From assembly GCA_030838245.1 (NCBI GenBank), contig JAUTXB010000303.1, forward strand, positions 1 through 11,929: a stretch of DNA of 11,929 nucleotides. The letters are read 5' to 3'. This DNA comes from Acidimicrobiaceae bacterium. GTDB lineage: Bacteria > Actinomycetota > Acidimicrobiia > Acidimicrobiales > RAAP-2. Shown one piece after another: positions 5,167 to 11,929 of this stretch. Numbering within the stretch: the stretch's first letter is position 1; each line of letters starts with the position of its first letter. The notes under the pieces are model-generated. The model had not been told where the DNA came from. It made no database searches and worked only from the letters and a program-made list of their open reading frames with translations. Made by a program: the position numbers and the translations under genes.

Positions 5167-6303
5167 ATGGACATCTTGGTTTTGGGAGCGGGATTCGGTG
5201 GCTTGGAGCTTTCGACACGGTTGTCCGAAGCGTTGGGAGACGAGCTCGATCTGGTTCTCATCGACCAGAGTGATTCGTTCATATTCGGGTTTTCCAAGTT
5301 GGACGTGATGTTCGGACGAACGCCTCCTGCCGCAGTCGTGCACTCCTATGGCAGCATCGTCAAACCCGGCGTACGATTCGTGCAGTCGACCATCCGATCG
5401 ATCGACCCCGAGGCGAAGCGAGTTGAGACCGACTCGGGTACCTTCGAGGCAGACATCATCGTCGTGGCGCTTGGTGCGGATGTCGATCCCGCAGCTACTC
5501 CCGGACTCGTCGAAGCGGGCCACGAGTTCTACACGGTGCCCGGTGCGTTCGCCCTACGCGAAGTCTTGTCCTCGTTCCTGGGTGGCCATGTGATCGTCGG
5601 CGTGACCTCGACCCCGTTCAAATGCCCGCCCGCACCGAGCGAGACCGCCCTGCTGTTGCACGACTACCTCACTCGGCGGGGGATTCGAGATGACTCGGAC
5701 ATCTCGCTGGTCATGCCCTTGGGTGTGCCGATACCACCGTCACCGGCCGCATCAACGGCGCTACTGGCCGCCTTTGCCGTTCGGGGCATCAACTGGTACC
5801 CCGAACGACTGGTGAGCCGCCTCGACCCCGACCGTGGTGTCGCCGTGTTCGCCGACGGCACCGAGATGCCCTTCGACCTCTTCCTGGGCGTACCCGTCCA
5901 CAAGGTCCCCGCCGTAGTGGCTGAGTCGGGACTGACGGTTGACGGTTGGGTTCCGGTTGACTCGTTGACACTGGAGACCTCATACCCGGACGTGTTCGCC
6001 ATCGGTGATGTCACCAGTGTCGGCACCCCCAAGGCCGGGACCTTCTCCGAAGGGCAGGCATCCGTCGTCGCCGATCAGATTATTTCCCGAGCGCGCAACG
6101 AATCGTCCACTTCGACCTTTGACGGACAGGGAATCTGCTATTTGGAGTTCGGAGATGACCTCGTCGCCCGCGTGAGCGCGACATTCTTGAGCGGTGCGCC
6201 TCCCGTCGGCGACCTTGAGGGTCCTTCCGAAGCCATCGCCGACGACAAACGCGACTTTGGCCAGAGCCGTATCCAACGTTGGTTCGACCGCACCGAACCA
6301 TGA
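5167..6303 (+). CDS. SQR/FCSD-like FAD-dependent pyridine nucleotide-disulphide oxidoreductase
   Basis: A 378-residue flavoprotein. The FAD ADP-binding motif is GAGFGG (7-12) at the extreme N-terminus, followed by LIDQSDSFIF. A second nucleotide-binding or domain-swap region includes VVALGADVDP (99-108), and the FAD-closing motif is FAIGDVTS with Asp281. Cys153 in FKCPPAPSE and Cys324 in GICYLEFG correspond to the paired redox cysteines of sulfide:quinone oxidoreductases and flavocytochrome c sulfide dehydrogenases. That favours a sulfide- or polysulfide-related electron transfer role, but the true substrate is unknown. No signal peptide or membrane helix is seen, although family members bind the membrane peripherally. 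Start: ATG 5167 rather than TTG 5131, because the Rossmann strand begins immediately. Base composition of its first third looks less GC-rich than the neighbours, which may indicate transfer. Confidence 0.82.
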   Translation: MDILVLGAGFGGLELSTRLSEALGDELDLVLIDQSDSFIFGFSKLDVMFGRTPPAAVVHSYGSIVKPGVRFVQSTIRSIDPEAKRVETDSGTFEADIIVVALGADVDPAATPGLVEAGHEFYTVPGAFALREVLSSFLGGHVIVGVTSTPFKCPPAPSETALLLHDYLTRRGIRDDSDISLVMPLGVPIPPSPAASTALLAAFAVRGINWYPERLVSRLDPDRGVAVFADGTEMPFDLFLGVPVHKVPAVVAESGLTVDGWVPVDSLTLETSYPDVFAIGDVTSVGTPKAGTFSEGQASVVADQIISRARNESSTSTFDGQGICYLEFGDDLVARVSATFLSGAPPVGDLEGPSEAIADDKRDFGQSRIQRWFDRTEP

Positions 6304-6425
6304 CCTCGCCCGGGCCACACCGACCGGCTTCAGACGCGCACTGCGCCGCCCACACGACATAGGGTCTGTCGTACGCCGCCGCATCCTTGGGCGGCTGGCG
6401 ACCAACGACAACAGGAGGAACGGGC

Positions 6426-7358
6426 ATGGAGGCACGCCGCCTTGGAGTGGACGGACCCGAGGTCTCGGTGGTGGGACTCGGCTGTAACAACTTCGGGATG
6501 CGGATGGATGCCGCGCAAACCCGCGCCGTGGTGGAAGCGGCCCTGGACGTGGGGATCACCCATTTCGACACGGCCGAGATGTACGGCGGTGGCAAGTCGG
6601 AGGAGTTCTTGGGCGAGGCTCTAGGGCGGCGGCGGGACGAAGTAGTCATCGCCACCAAGTTCAGCCCGCGAGCCAAGGACGACCCCTACCGATCCGGCGA
6701 CCTCGGGCGCCGGATCGTCGAGGCGTGCGAGATCAGCCTCTCCCGACTGGGCACCGACCGGATCGACCTCTACTACCAGCACTACCCGGACAGCGACGCT
6801 CCGGTGGACGAGGCCCTCGATGCCTTGGCCGGGCTGGTCGAGCAGGGCAAGGTGCTCCATATCGCATCGTCCAACGTCACCGCGGCCCAGATTGACGAAG
6901 CAGCGGACTCGGCCGAGGAGTACAAGTCAATGGCATTCTGCGCCACCCAGATCGAGTGGAGCCTGCTGGTCCGTGCGGTCGAGAAAAAGGTCGTCCCGGC
7001 GGCCCGCCGACACGGCCTGGGGATCATCCCCTACTTCCCGCTGGCCTCGGGCATGCTCACCGGCAAGTACCGAAAGGGGGAACCGTTTCCCCCCGGATCG
7101 CGCCTCGAGAGCGCGTCGTACTTCGCCGGCATCGCCACCGACGAGAACTTCGACTATGTCGAAGCACTGACCGCCTTCGCGGCGGCGAGAGACCACACGC
7201 TCCTCGAGCTGGCGGTGGCCTGGTTGGCGGCCCAGGACGGCGTGGGCTCGGTCATCGCCGGTGCGACGACGGCCGAACAGGTACGGGCCAACGCCAACGC
7301 GGCGGCGTGGCAACTGACCGCTCAGGATCTGGCCGACCTTCCCTCTCGGCCGGCCTGA
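6426..7358 (+). CDS. Aldo/keto reductase
   Basis: A 310-residue (alpha/beta)8 NADPH-dependent carbonyl reductase. The catalytic tetrad is complete: Asp48 and Tyr53 in FDTAEMYGGGKSE, Lys78 in VIATKFSP, His119 in YYQHYPD. The later IASSNVTAAQ, IPYFPLASGMLTGKY and VIAGATTAEQV segments are typical of the group related to YajO/Kv-beta-like reductases. The start ATG at 6426 has AGGAGG at 6413-6418 with 7 nt spacing. A TAGGGT at 6360-6365 could be a -10 box for a 54-nt leader, but no clear -35 accompanies it. The gene is separated from the flavoprotein by 122 bp, so it may have its own promoter, and it is convergent with the SDR (19 bp between stops). The substrate is unknown. Confidence 0.92.
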   Translation: MEARRLGVDGPEVSVVGLGCNNFGMRMDAAQTRAVVEAALDVGITHFDTAEMYGGGKSEEFLGEALGRRRDEVVIATKFSPRAKDDPYRSGDLGRRIVEACEISLSRLGTDRIDLYYQHYPDSDAPVDEALDALAGLVEQGKVLHIASSNVTAAQIDEAADSAEEYKSMAFCATQIEWSLLVRAVEKKVVPAARRHGLGIIPYFPLASGMLTGKYRKGEPFPPGSRLESASYFAGIATDENFDYVEALTAFAAARDHTLLELAVAWLAAQDGVGSVIAGATTAEQVRANANAAAWQLTAQDLADLPSRPA

Positions 7359-7377
7359 CCGCTCAACCTGGTAGGTG

Positions 7378-8205
7378 CTAGGGCGAATCGGGCATGTTGG
7401 TCCACCCGGGGCCGTTACGCTTCAGGTACCACCCACCGGCGGCCAGGGTGCCACCATCGACGGGGATCACATGGCCGGTGACGAACCGGGACAGGTCGCT
7501 GGCCAAGAAGACCACCACGTCGCCATAGTCGTCGGGATGGCCGAAGCGACCGAGCGGAACCCAGTTCTGGAGAAGCGCCTCGTCCCGGCCCCCCAGCATC
7601 ATCGCCGCCGGCGTCTGGGGTGTGTCAGCCAGGTCGGGGGCGATGGCGTTGACCCGGATCCCCTTTCGGCCCAGCTCCACGGCCAAGCTGCGCGTGAACG
7701 CGTTGATCCCGGCGTTGAACGCCGAGTACACGGCGTTGGCCGGTATGCCTCGAAAGGCCTCGACGGTCGAGACGTTCACGATGCTCCCTGACGAGCGCTC
7801 GACCATGGTCGGGGCGATGGCCCGCGTGCAGGCGAAGACGTGCTCGAGGTTCAAGGCATAGAGGGCGTCCCACTCCTCGGGCCCGGACTTGAGGAACATG
7901 CCGTTGGGACGGAAGTCGCCAACGTTGTTGACCAGCACGTCGATGCGGCCGTCGGACACGTCCCGGGCCGCTGTCACCAGCTCCTCCACAGTCCCCTGGT
8001 CCCTGATATCGCCGGGCACCGAGCGAATGAAGCCTCCACTCGCCCGCACCTCGGTCTCCGTCTCGTCCAGGCGATCGGAATCGATGTCGTTGACCACCAC
8101 CAACGCGCCCTCGGCCACCAGCCGGCGACAGACCCCTCGCCCGATGCCCGCGCCGCCACCGGTGACCACGGCCACCCGGCCGTCAAGCAGGCCCTCGGCC
8201 ACCAT
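7378..8205 (-). CDS. Short-chain dehydrogenase/reductase with altered catalytic residues
   Basis: A 275-residue classical-type SDR. The cofactor motif TGGGAGIG (15-22), Asp40 in VVVND at the end of strand 2 (favouring NAD(H)), NNVG (93-96) and Asn119 are present. The active-site segment reads NVSTVEAFRGIPANAVYSAFNAG. Tyr160 is conserved, but the position 13 residues before it is Thr147 (Ser146 is next to it), and the usual YxxxK lysine is Asn164. The C-terminus has the usual VTGHVIPVDGGT. The ATG overlaps the DoxX-like stop by one base (TGATG), so translation is probably coupled. The changes could mark a subgroup with a different proton relay, or a protein that binds cofactor without normal catalysis. 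The rest of the fold is well conserved, which argues against a dead gene. Confidence 0.88.
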   Translation of the reverse strand: MVAEGLLDGRVAVVTGGGAGIGRGVCRRLVAEGALVVVNDIDSDRLDETETEVRASGGFIRSVPGDIRDQGTVEELVTAARDVSDGRIDVLVNNVGDFRPNGMFLKSGPEEWDALYALNLEHVFACTRAIAPTMVERSSGSIVNVSTVEAFRGIPANAVYSAFNAGINAFTRSLAVELGRKGIRVNAIAPDLADTPQTPAAMMLGGRDEALLQNWVPLGRFGHPDDYGDVVVFLASDLSRFVTGHVIPVDGGTLAAGGWYLKRNGPGWTNMPDSP

Positions 8206-8765
8206 CAGGCGGGATCGGCGTCCGCGGCCTCGGGAACCTTGTCGGCAGTCTCCTCGGCAGTCTCGTCTTGACTCGGACGGTATGACGACGCCAAGAGCAC
8301 ACCGGCGCCGGCCAGACCGAGGGCGGCAGCACCGAAGGCCATCGCCGCACCCGATCGTTGCTTGCGACCGAATAACCGCTCAACCGACCACCGCCCGTTG
8401 CCCAACCCGGCCAGCGCCGTGGCGGCCAGGGCCACCACGGCGGTGTACTCCCAACCCCCCTTGAAGACGAAGAAGCCCTTGCCCCGATGATCGGTGGCTG
8501 CGGCGGTAGCCATCAACCCCACAACGGCGGCGGTGGGAAGAGGGTTGGCCACTCCCAAGGTGATGAGGGTGCCCGCACCCATCTCGGTGGCCGCAGCCAT
8601 CCGGGCATGGACGGCAGCGGGACGAAGGCCCAAGCTCTCGAACCAACCGGTCGTGCCCTTGAGTCCACCAGCTCCGAAGACCTTGTTGTGCCCATGGAGC
8701 ACCAACATGGGCCCGATGGCCGTTCGAAGCGCAAGTGCGGCGAAATCCCGATCTCTGTCGCTCAT
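8205..8765 (-). CDS. DoxX-like family membrane protein
   Basis: A 186-residue membrane protein. Hydrophobic segments lie at about 8-24, 57-72, 76-91, 106-121 and 138-161. HGHNKVFGAGGLKGT (24-38) followed by WFESLGLRP, and GKGFFVFKGGWEY (95-107), are the conserved DoxX loops. The C-terminal tail (163-186) is short and acidic and probably cytosolic. The start has an AAAGGA-type site 6-7 nt upstream on the minus strand. It is first in a two-gene unit with the SDR, whose start overlaps this stop. DoxX-type proteins act with thiol or quinone oxidoreductases in several bacteria; whether this one partners the SDR is only suggested by the coupling. Confidence 0.85.
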   Translation of the reverse strand: MSDRDRDFAALALRTAIGPMLVLHGHNKVFGAGGLKGTTGWFESLGLRPAAVHARMAAATEMGAGTLITLGVANPLPTAAVVGLMATAAATDHRGKGFFVFKGGWEYTAVVALAATALAGLGNGRWSVERLFGRKQRSGAAMAFGAAALGLAGAGVLLASSYRPSQDETAEETADKVPEAADADPA

Positions 8766-8897
8766 CTACAGTCCTTTTCTCATCGTCGTGGGAGGAAACC
8801 CATATACCCGGTGACCTATCGTAGAGCGTCATCATGGCATCGCTCCCAGCCACCCTGGCGCGGAGTAGTCGGTGGGACATTCCCCGAGCGGGAGGAT

Positions 8898-8903
8898 AGG
8901 AGG
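8898..8903 (+). promoter_or_regulatory. AGGAGG site that limits the start of the TIGR03084-type gene
   Basis: AGGAGG lies 4 nt before GTG 8908 and 10 nt before GTG 8914. It excludes the longer in-frame GTG at 8872, whose leading residues would be encoded across the ribosome-binding site. The two remaining starts differ by two residues. Confidence 0.6.
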
Positions 8904-8907
8904 GGCC

Positions 8908-9705
8908 GTGGCAGTGGCCATCGATCAGCTCTGCGACGATCTGCTCGCAGAGACCGAGGACCTCGTGCCGCTGGTGGCATCGCTCAGCCCTGCCGCCTGG
9001 GAGACGTCCACACCTGCGCCGGGGTGGTCCGTCCGCGACCAGATCGGGCACCTGGCCTACTTCGACGAACAGGTGTCCGTGGCCGCCACCGACCCACACA
9101 CCTTTCGGGAGGTACGCCGCCAGGCACTGGCCGACGTCGACGGATTCGTCGACCGCGCCACGCGCGCGACCCGCAGCCGACCGACCGCCGACCTCGTCCC
9201 GTGGCTGCGCCAGGCCCGCCAGGCCATGATCGAGTCCGTCGGCGCGCTCGCCCCCGACGTGCGCATCCCCTGGTTCGGACCGGACATGAGCGTGGCTTCG
9301 GCCCTTACCGCCCGGATCATGGAGACATGGGCACACGGCCAAGATGTCGCCGACGGGTTGGGTGAGATCAGGACGCCGTCGGCTCGGCTTCGACACGTTG
9401 CCTTCCTCGGCTACCGGTCACTTCCGAACAGCTACCGGTCCCGCGGGCTCGAGGTGCCCGATGCGCCGGTGCGCGTCGAGCTCGACGCAACCGACGGCGA
9501 ACCATGGGCCTTCGGGCCCGAAGCGGCCGCGGACCGGGTCAACGGGCCAGCAGTGGACTTCTGCCTGGTGGTCACCCAGCGCCGCCATCTCGACGACACC
9601 GACTTGGTCTGCAACGGGCCGGTGGCCTCGGAGTGGATGGGCATCGCCCAGGCGTTCGCCGGTCCTCCCGGCGCCGGAAGGCGACCCGGCCAGTTCAAGT
9701 CCTAG
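8908..9705 (+). CDS. TIGR03084-type DinB/mycothiol-dependent maleylpyruvate isomerase-like protein
   Basis: About 265 residues. The N-terminal DinB-like four-helix bundle shows PAPGWSVRDQIGHLAYFDE with His48, and IMETWAHGQDVADGLG with Glu139 and His143. These three are the expected metal ligands of the family. It resembles the actinobacterial proteins of TIGR03084 and the mycothiol-dependent maleylpyruvate isomerase N-terminal fold. Such enzymes use the thiol cofactor mycothiol and a divalent metal, so a thiol-dependent transferase or isomerase role is possible, with unknown substrate. The C-terminal domain (about 180-265) includes VTQRRHLDDTDL. The start is GTG 8908 or 8914. It is followed 44 bp later by the esterase in the same direction, likely one operon, and is divergent from the DoxX/SDR unit across a 142-bp spacer. 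Confidence 0.8.
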   Translation: MAVAIDQLCDDLLAETEDLVPLVASLSPAAWETSTPAPGWSVRDQIGHLAYFDEQVSVAATDPHTFREVRRQALADVDGFVDRATRATRSRPTADLVPWLRQARQAMIESVGALAPDVRIPWFGPDMSVASALTARIMETWAHGQDVADGLGEIRTPSARLRHVAFLGYRSLPNSYRSRGLEVPDAPVRVELDATDGEPWAFGPEAAADRVNGPAVDFCLVVTQRRHLDDTDLVCNGPVASEWMGIAQAFAGPPGAGRRPGQFKS

Positions 9706-9749
9706 ACCTGTCCACGACCGCAACCATCCTGTTCCCGACAAGGAGACCC

Positions 9750-10685
9750 ATGCCCTACCGATTCGATCCTGAGCTCGCAGCCGTGATCCCGGCCATTCCG
9801 ACCGTCGACTTTGCCGACGTGGACGCGGCCCGCGCCGGTTTGGACGAGCTCAGCGCACAGGCCAGCCAGCAGGTGGATACCAGCGGGGTCATCATCGAGG
9901 ACCGACTGGTACCTGCCTCGGGTGGCCATCGCATCCCGGTTCGGGTGTACGCCCCCGACGAGCGGAACGGGCAACTGCCCGGAGTGGTGTACATCCATGG
10001 CGGAGGATTCGCGGTAGGCAGTGTGGAGTCCGAGCATGCCGGGGCCGTCCTGCTGGCCAAGACGGCCGGCGCCGTGGTGGTCTCGGTCGACTACCGCCTC
10101 GCCCCCGAGTACCCGTTCCCCGCCGGACTGGACGACTGCTACGACGCCTTGAGCTGGGTCAGGGACTCCGCCGACGAGCTCGACGTCGACGCTGACCGCA
10201 TCGCCGTGTTCGGGAACAGCGCGGGCGGGGGGCTGGCGGCCGGGCTCGCCCTCATGGCTCGAGACCGGGGCGGCCCATCGCTGTGCTTCCAGTACCTCGG
10301 GATCCCCGAGCTCGACGACCGGCTCGAGACGGTGAGCATGCAGACCTTCGTCGACACGCCTTTGTGGAACCGCCCCAACGCCGTAATCAGCTGGCAGTTC
10401 TATCTGGGCGACGACCGCGGCGAGGTCTCGCCCTATGCGGCACCGGCACGAGCTGTGGACCTGTCCGGCCTGCCGCCCACGTACATCTCCACCATGGAGT
10501 TCGATCCGTTGCGGGACGAGGGCCTCATCTATGGCCTTCGCCTGCTCCAGGCGGGCGTCACGGTGGAGATCCACCAGTATCCGGGCACGTTCCACGGTTC
10601 GGCGCTTGTCTTCACCGCCGCCACATCCGTGCGCCAATCGGCCGAGTCCATGGACGTCATGCGCCGGGCCCTCCACGGCTCGTGA
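9750..10685 (+). CDS. Alpha/beta hydrolase of the HSL-like (HGGG) esterase family
   Basis: A 311-residue carboxylesterase-type enzyme, cytosolic by the absence of a signal peptide. The oxyanion-hole motif HGGG is at 83-86 (YIHGGGFAVGS), with DYRLAPEYPFPAG typical of the hormone-sensitive-lipase family at 114-126. The nucleophile is Ser157 in GNSAGG, the acid is Asp252 in EFDPLRDEG and the base is His282 in GTFHGS, so the triad is complete. The start ATG at 9750 has AAGGAG at 9740-9745 with 4 nt spacing. It probably forms an operon with the upstream TIGR03084-type gene. Family members hydrolyse short acyl esters or lactone-like substrates; the substrate here is not known. Confidence 0.93.
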   Translation: MPYRFDPELAAVIPAIPTVDFADVDAARAGLDELSAQASQQVDTSGVIIEDRLVPASGGHRIPVRVYAPDERNGQLPGVVYIHGGGFAVGSVESEHAGAVLLAKTAGAVVVSVDYRLAPEYPFPAGLDDCYDALSWVRDSADELDVDADRIAVFGNSAGGGLAAGLALMARDRGGPSLCFQYLGIPELDDRLETVSMQTFVDTPLWNRPNAVISWQFYLGDDRGEVSPYAAPARAVDLSGLPPTYISTMEFDPLRDEGLIYGLRLLQAGVTVEIHQYPGTFHGSALVFTAATSVRQSAESMDVMRRALHGS

Positions 10686-10717
10686 CCAAGGTCGTCACAC
10701 ACGTCCTCGAGCCGCGA

Positions 10718-10745
10718 CCACCACGCGTTCGGCCCTCGTGGGTGG
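10718..10745. terminator. Hairpin between esterase and ilvA, possible terminator
   Basis: CCACG (10721-10725) pairs with CGTGG (10737-10741), and CCA (10718-10720) with TGG (10743-10745) across a bulged G10742; the loop is 11 nt. It begins 33 bp after the esterase stop. There is no T-tract, so classical intrinsic termination is doubtful. It ends upstream of the candidate ilvA transcription start, so an ilvA attenuator role is less likely. Confidence 0.3.
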
Positions 10746-10763
10746 CTCCAGGCCGACTCGCCG

Positions 10764-10769
10764 TACCAT
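10764..10769 (+). promoter_or_regulatory. Candidate -10 box (TACCAT) for a leaderless ilvA transcript
   Basis: TACCAT fits TAnnnT and ends 6 nt before the ilvA ATG at 10776, and no usable Shine-Dalgarno site precedes that ATG. A start of transcription at the ATG would give leaderless translation. No convincing -35 was seen. Confidence 0.35.
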
Positions 10770-10775
10770 CGAGGC

Positions 10776-11929
10776 ATGTCTGCAACCTCGGAGCTCACCG
10801 CTCCCGCCGTCGCCGCAGCCGCCCAGGCGTTGCGCTCGGTCGTGCGAGAGACACCGATCGAGCACAGTGAGCGGCTCTCCGAGGACCTGGGCACCGACGT
10901 CTGGCTGAAGCGCGAGGACCTCCAGATCGGCCGCTCGTACAAGGTCCGTGGGGCGTACAACCTGATCAGCTCGCTCACCCCGGCCGAGAAGCGTCTCGGT
11001 GTGACCTGCGCCAGCGCCGGCAACCACGCCCAGGGCGTGGCGTTCAGCTGCCGAGCGCTGGGCATCCACGGCAAGGTGTTCGTCCCCACTTCCACGCCAC
11101 GCCAAAAGCGTGACCGCATCACCGCCATCGGTCGCCCCTGGGTCGACCTGGTCCTGGCCGGAGCCAACTACGACGAGGCCAGCACCGCCGCCCTCGACGA
11201 TGCCGCCGCCACCGGCTCGATCTACGTGCATCCCTTCGACGACGTGCGCACCATCGCCGGACAGGGAACGGTGGCGGTGGAACTGAGCGAGCAGTGCGGT
11301 GCCGGCATGGGCACAGTCATCGTGCCCGTCGGGGGTGGCGGCCTGATCGCCGGCATCGCCGTGTGGCTCAAGGAACACGCTCCCGACGTCCGCATCGTCG
11401 GGGCCGAGCCGGCGGGGGCGGCGAGCATGGCCGCAGCCCTGGCCGCCGGCGGTCCGGTCCCGCTAGATCACGTCGACTCGTTCGTGGACGGTGCGGCTGT
11501 CGGCACCGTCGGTCGGTTGACCTACCCCATCGTCTCGGACCTGGTGGACGAGATGGTCAGCGTGCCCGAGGGGGCGGTGTGCACGGAGCTCTTGGACCTC
11601 TACCAGACCGAGGGGATCATCGCCGAACCGGCTGCCGCTCTGGCCAGCGCGGCCGCTCGTCGCCTACCCAAGGGACGCGGGCCGGTGGTGTGCATCGTCT
11701 CGGGCGGCAACAACGATGTCAGCCGCTACGCCGACATCGTGGAACGCTCGCTGCTGTTCGAGGGGCTCAAGCACTACTTCCTGGTCACGTTCCCCCAAGA
11801 GCCGGGGGCCCTGCGCCAGTTCCTCGATGGCATCCTCGGCCCCGACGACGACATCGCCCTCTTCGACTACGTCAAGAAGAACAATCGGGAGACGGGCCCG
11901 GCGCTGGTGGGCATCGAGCTGGCCCGGGC
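10776..11929 (+). CDS. ilvA: Threonine ammonia-lyase (threonine dehydratase), partial at window end
   Basis: A PLP enzyme that deaminates L-threonine to 2-oxobutanoate, the first committed step of isoleucine synthesis. 384 codons are in the window with no stop, so the 3' end lies outside. The PLP lysine is Lys56 in [22 protein letters not shown] (79-89) is the substrate or cofactor loop, GGGGLIAG (186-193) is the phosphate-binding loop, and SGGNND closes the catalytic domain. From Phe328 ([23 protein letters not shown]) a single ACT-like regulatory domain begins; [26 protein letters not shown] matches the medium-length form (about 400-430 residues, as in Corynebacterium and Bacillus) rather than the two-domain E. 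coli form. Isoleucine feedback is therefore likely. The start ATG at 10776 gives a family-like N-terminus. Confidence 0.94.
   Translation, partial: MSATSELTAPAVAAAAQALRSVVRETPIEHSERLSEDLGTDVWLKREDLQIGRSYKVRGAYNLISSLTPAEKRLGVTCASAGNHAQGVAFSCRALGIHGKVFVPTSTPRQKRDRITAIGRPWVDLVLAGANYDEASTAALDDAAATGSIYVHPFDDVRTIAGQGTVAVELSEQCGAGMGTVIVPVGGGGLIAGIAVWLKEHAPDVRIVGAEPAGAASMAAALAAGGPVPLDHVDSFVDGAAVGTVGRLTYPIVSDLVDEMVSVPEGAVCTELLDLYQTEGIIAEPAAALASAAARRLPKGRGPVVCIVSGGNNDVSRYADIVERSLLFEGLKHYFLVTFPQEPGALRQFLDGILGPDDDIALFDYVKKNNRETGPALVGIELAR

Noticed and set aside
8834..8899. A 21-codon upstream reading frame (MASLPATLARSS...) ending at the ribosome-binding site of the TIGR03084-type gene
   Set aside because: It has no ribosome-binding site of its own, no attenuator-like composition and no supporting structure.

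Overview
The window is high-GC, densely coded DNA whose family mix suggests an actinobacterium: a metal-dependent amidohydrolase opening with DGDNHYYE, a TIGR03084-type mycothiol-related DinB protein, a DoxX/SDR pair, a DGG-tailed SDR, and -10 boxes of the TAnnnT type close to start codons. An acidimicrobial or mycobacterial-like lineage is likely, but I cannot fix the genus. No rRNA, tRNA or CRISPR array was seen.

Layout. (1) 1-772 (-): a CbiX-type sirohydrochlorin chelatase whose frame is cut by an in-frame TAA at 56-58; the missing family C-terminus, with its CxxC, continues in the same frame to the window edge. (2) 983-2179 (+): a TIM-barrel amidohydrolase, convergent with a D-2-hydroxyacid dehydrogenase at 2181-3224 (-). 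(3) 3350-5061: an IS110-family insertion sequence lying in the intergenic space between the divergent dehydrogenase and an SQR/FCSD-like flavoprotein (5167-6303, +). (4) 6426-7358 (+): an aldo/keto reductase. (5) 8765 to 7378 (-): a coupled pair, a DoxX-like membrane protein followed by an SDR with a 1-nt overlap. (6) 8908-10685 (+): a TIGR03084-type protein followed by an HSL-type esterase. (7) 10776 to the window end (+): biosynthetic threonine ammonia-lyase IlvA, cut by the edge. Much of the content is small-molecule oxidoreductase and hydrolase functions in short transcription units, plus housekeeping cobalamin/siroheme and isoleucine biosynthesis genes; I do not see one shared pathway.

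The most interesting structure is the IS110 element. Its 5' leader appears to encode a bridge RNA. Three separate leader segments match the element ends or flank, and all three define the same GG core: GACAGGGG at 3500-3507 equals the right end 5056-5063; ACCTTGGGACC at 3548-3558 is complementary to the left end 3348-3358; AGGAGATCC at 3415-3423 is complementary to the right flank 5062-5070. The two donor guides flank a strong hairpin inside a closed loop, as expected for a donor-binding loop. The inferred ends would also join a TTGACA at the right end to a TAGGCA in the left end with a 17-bp spacer when the element circularises. The fourth (left target) guide is weak. The transposase has Asn where the third acidic residue of the DEDD set is expected.
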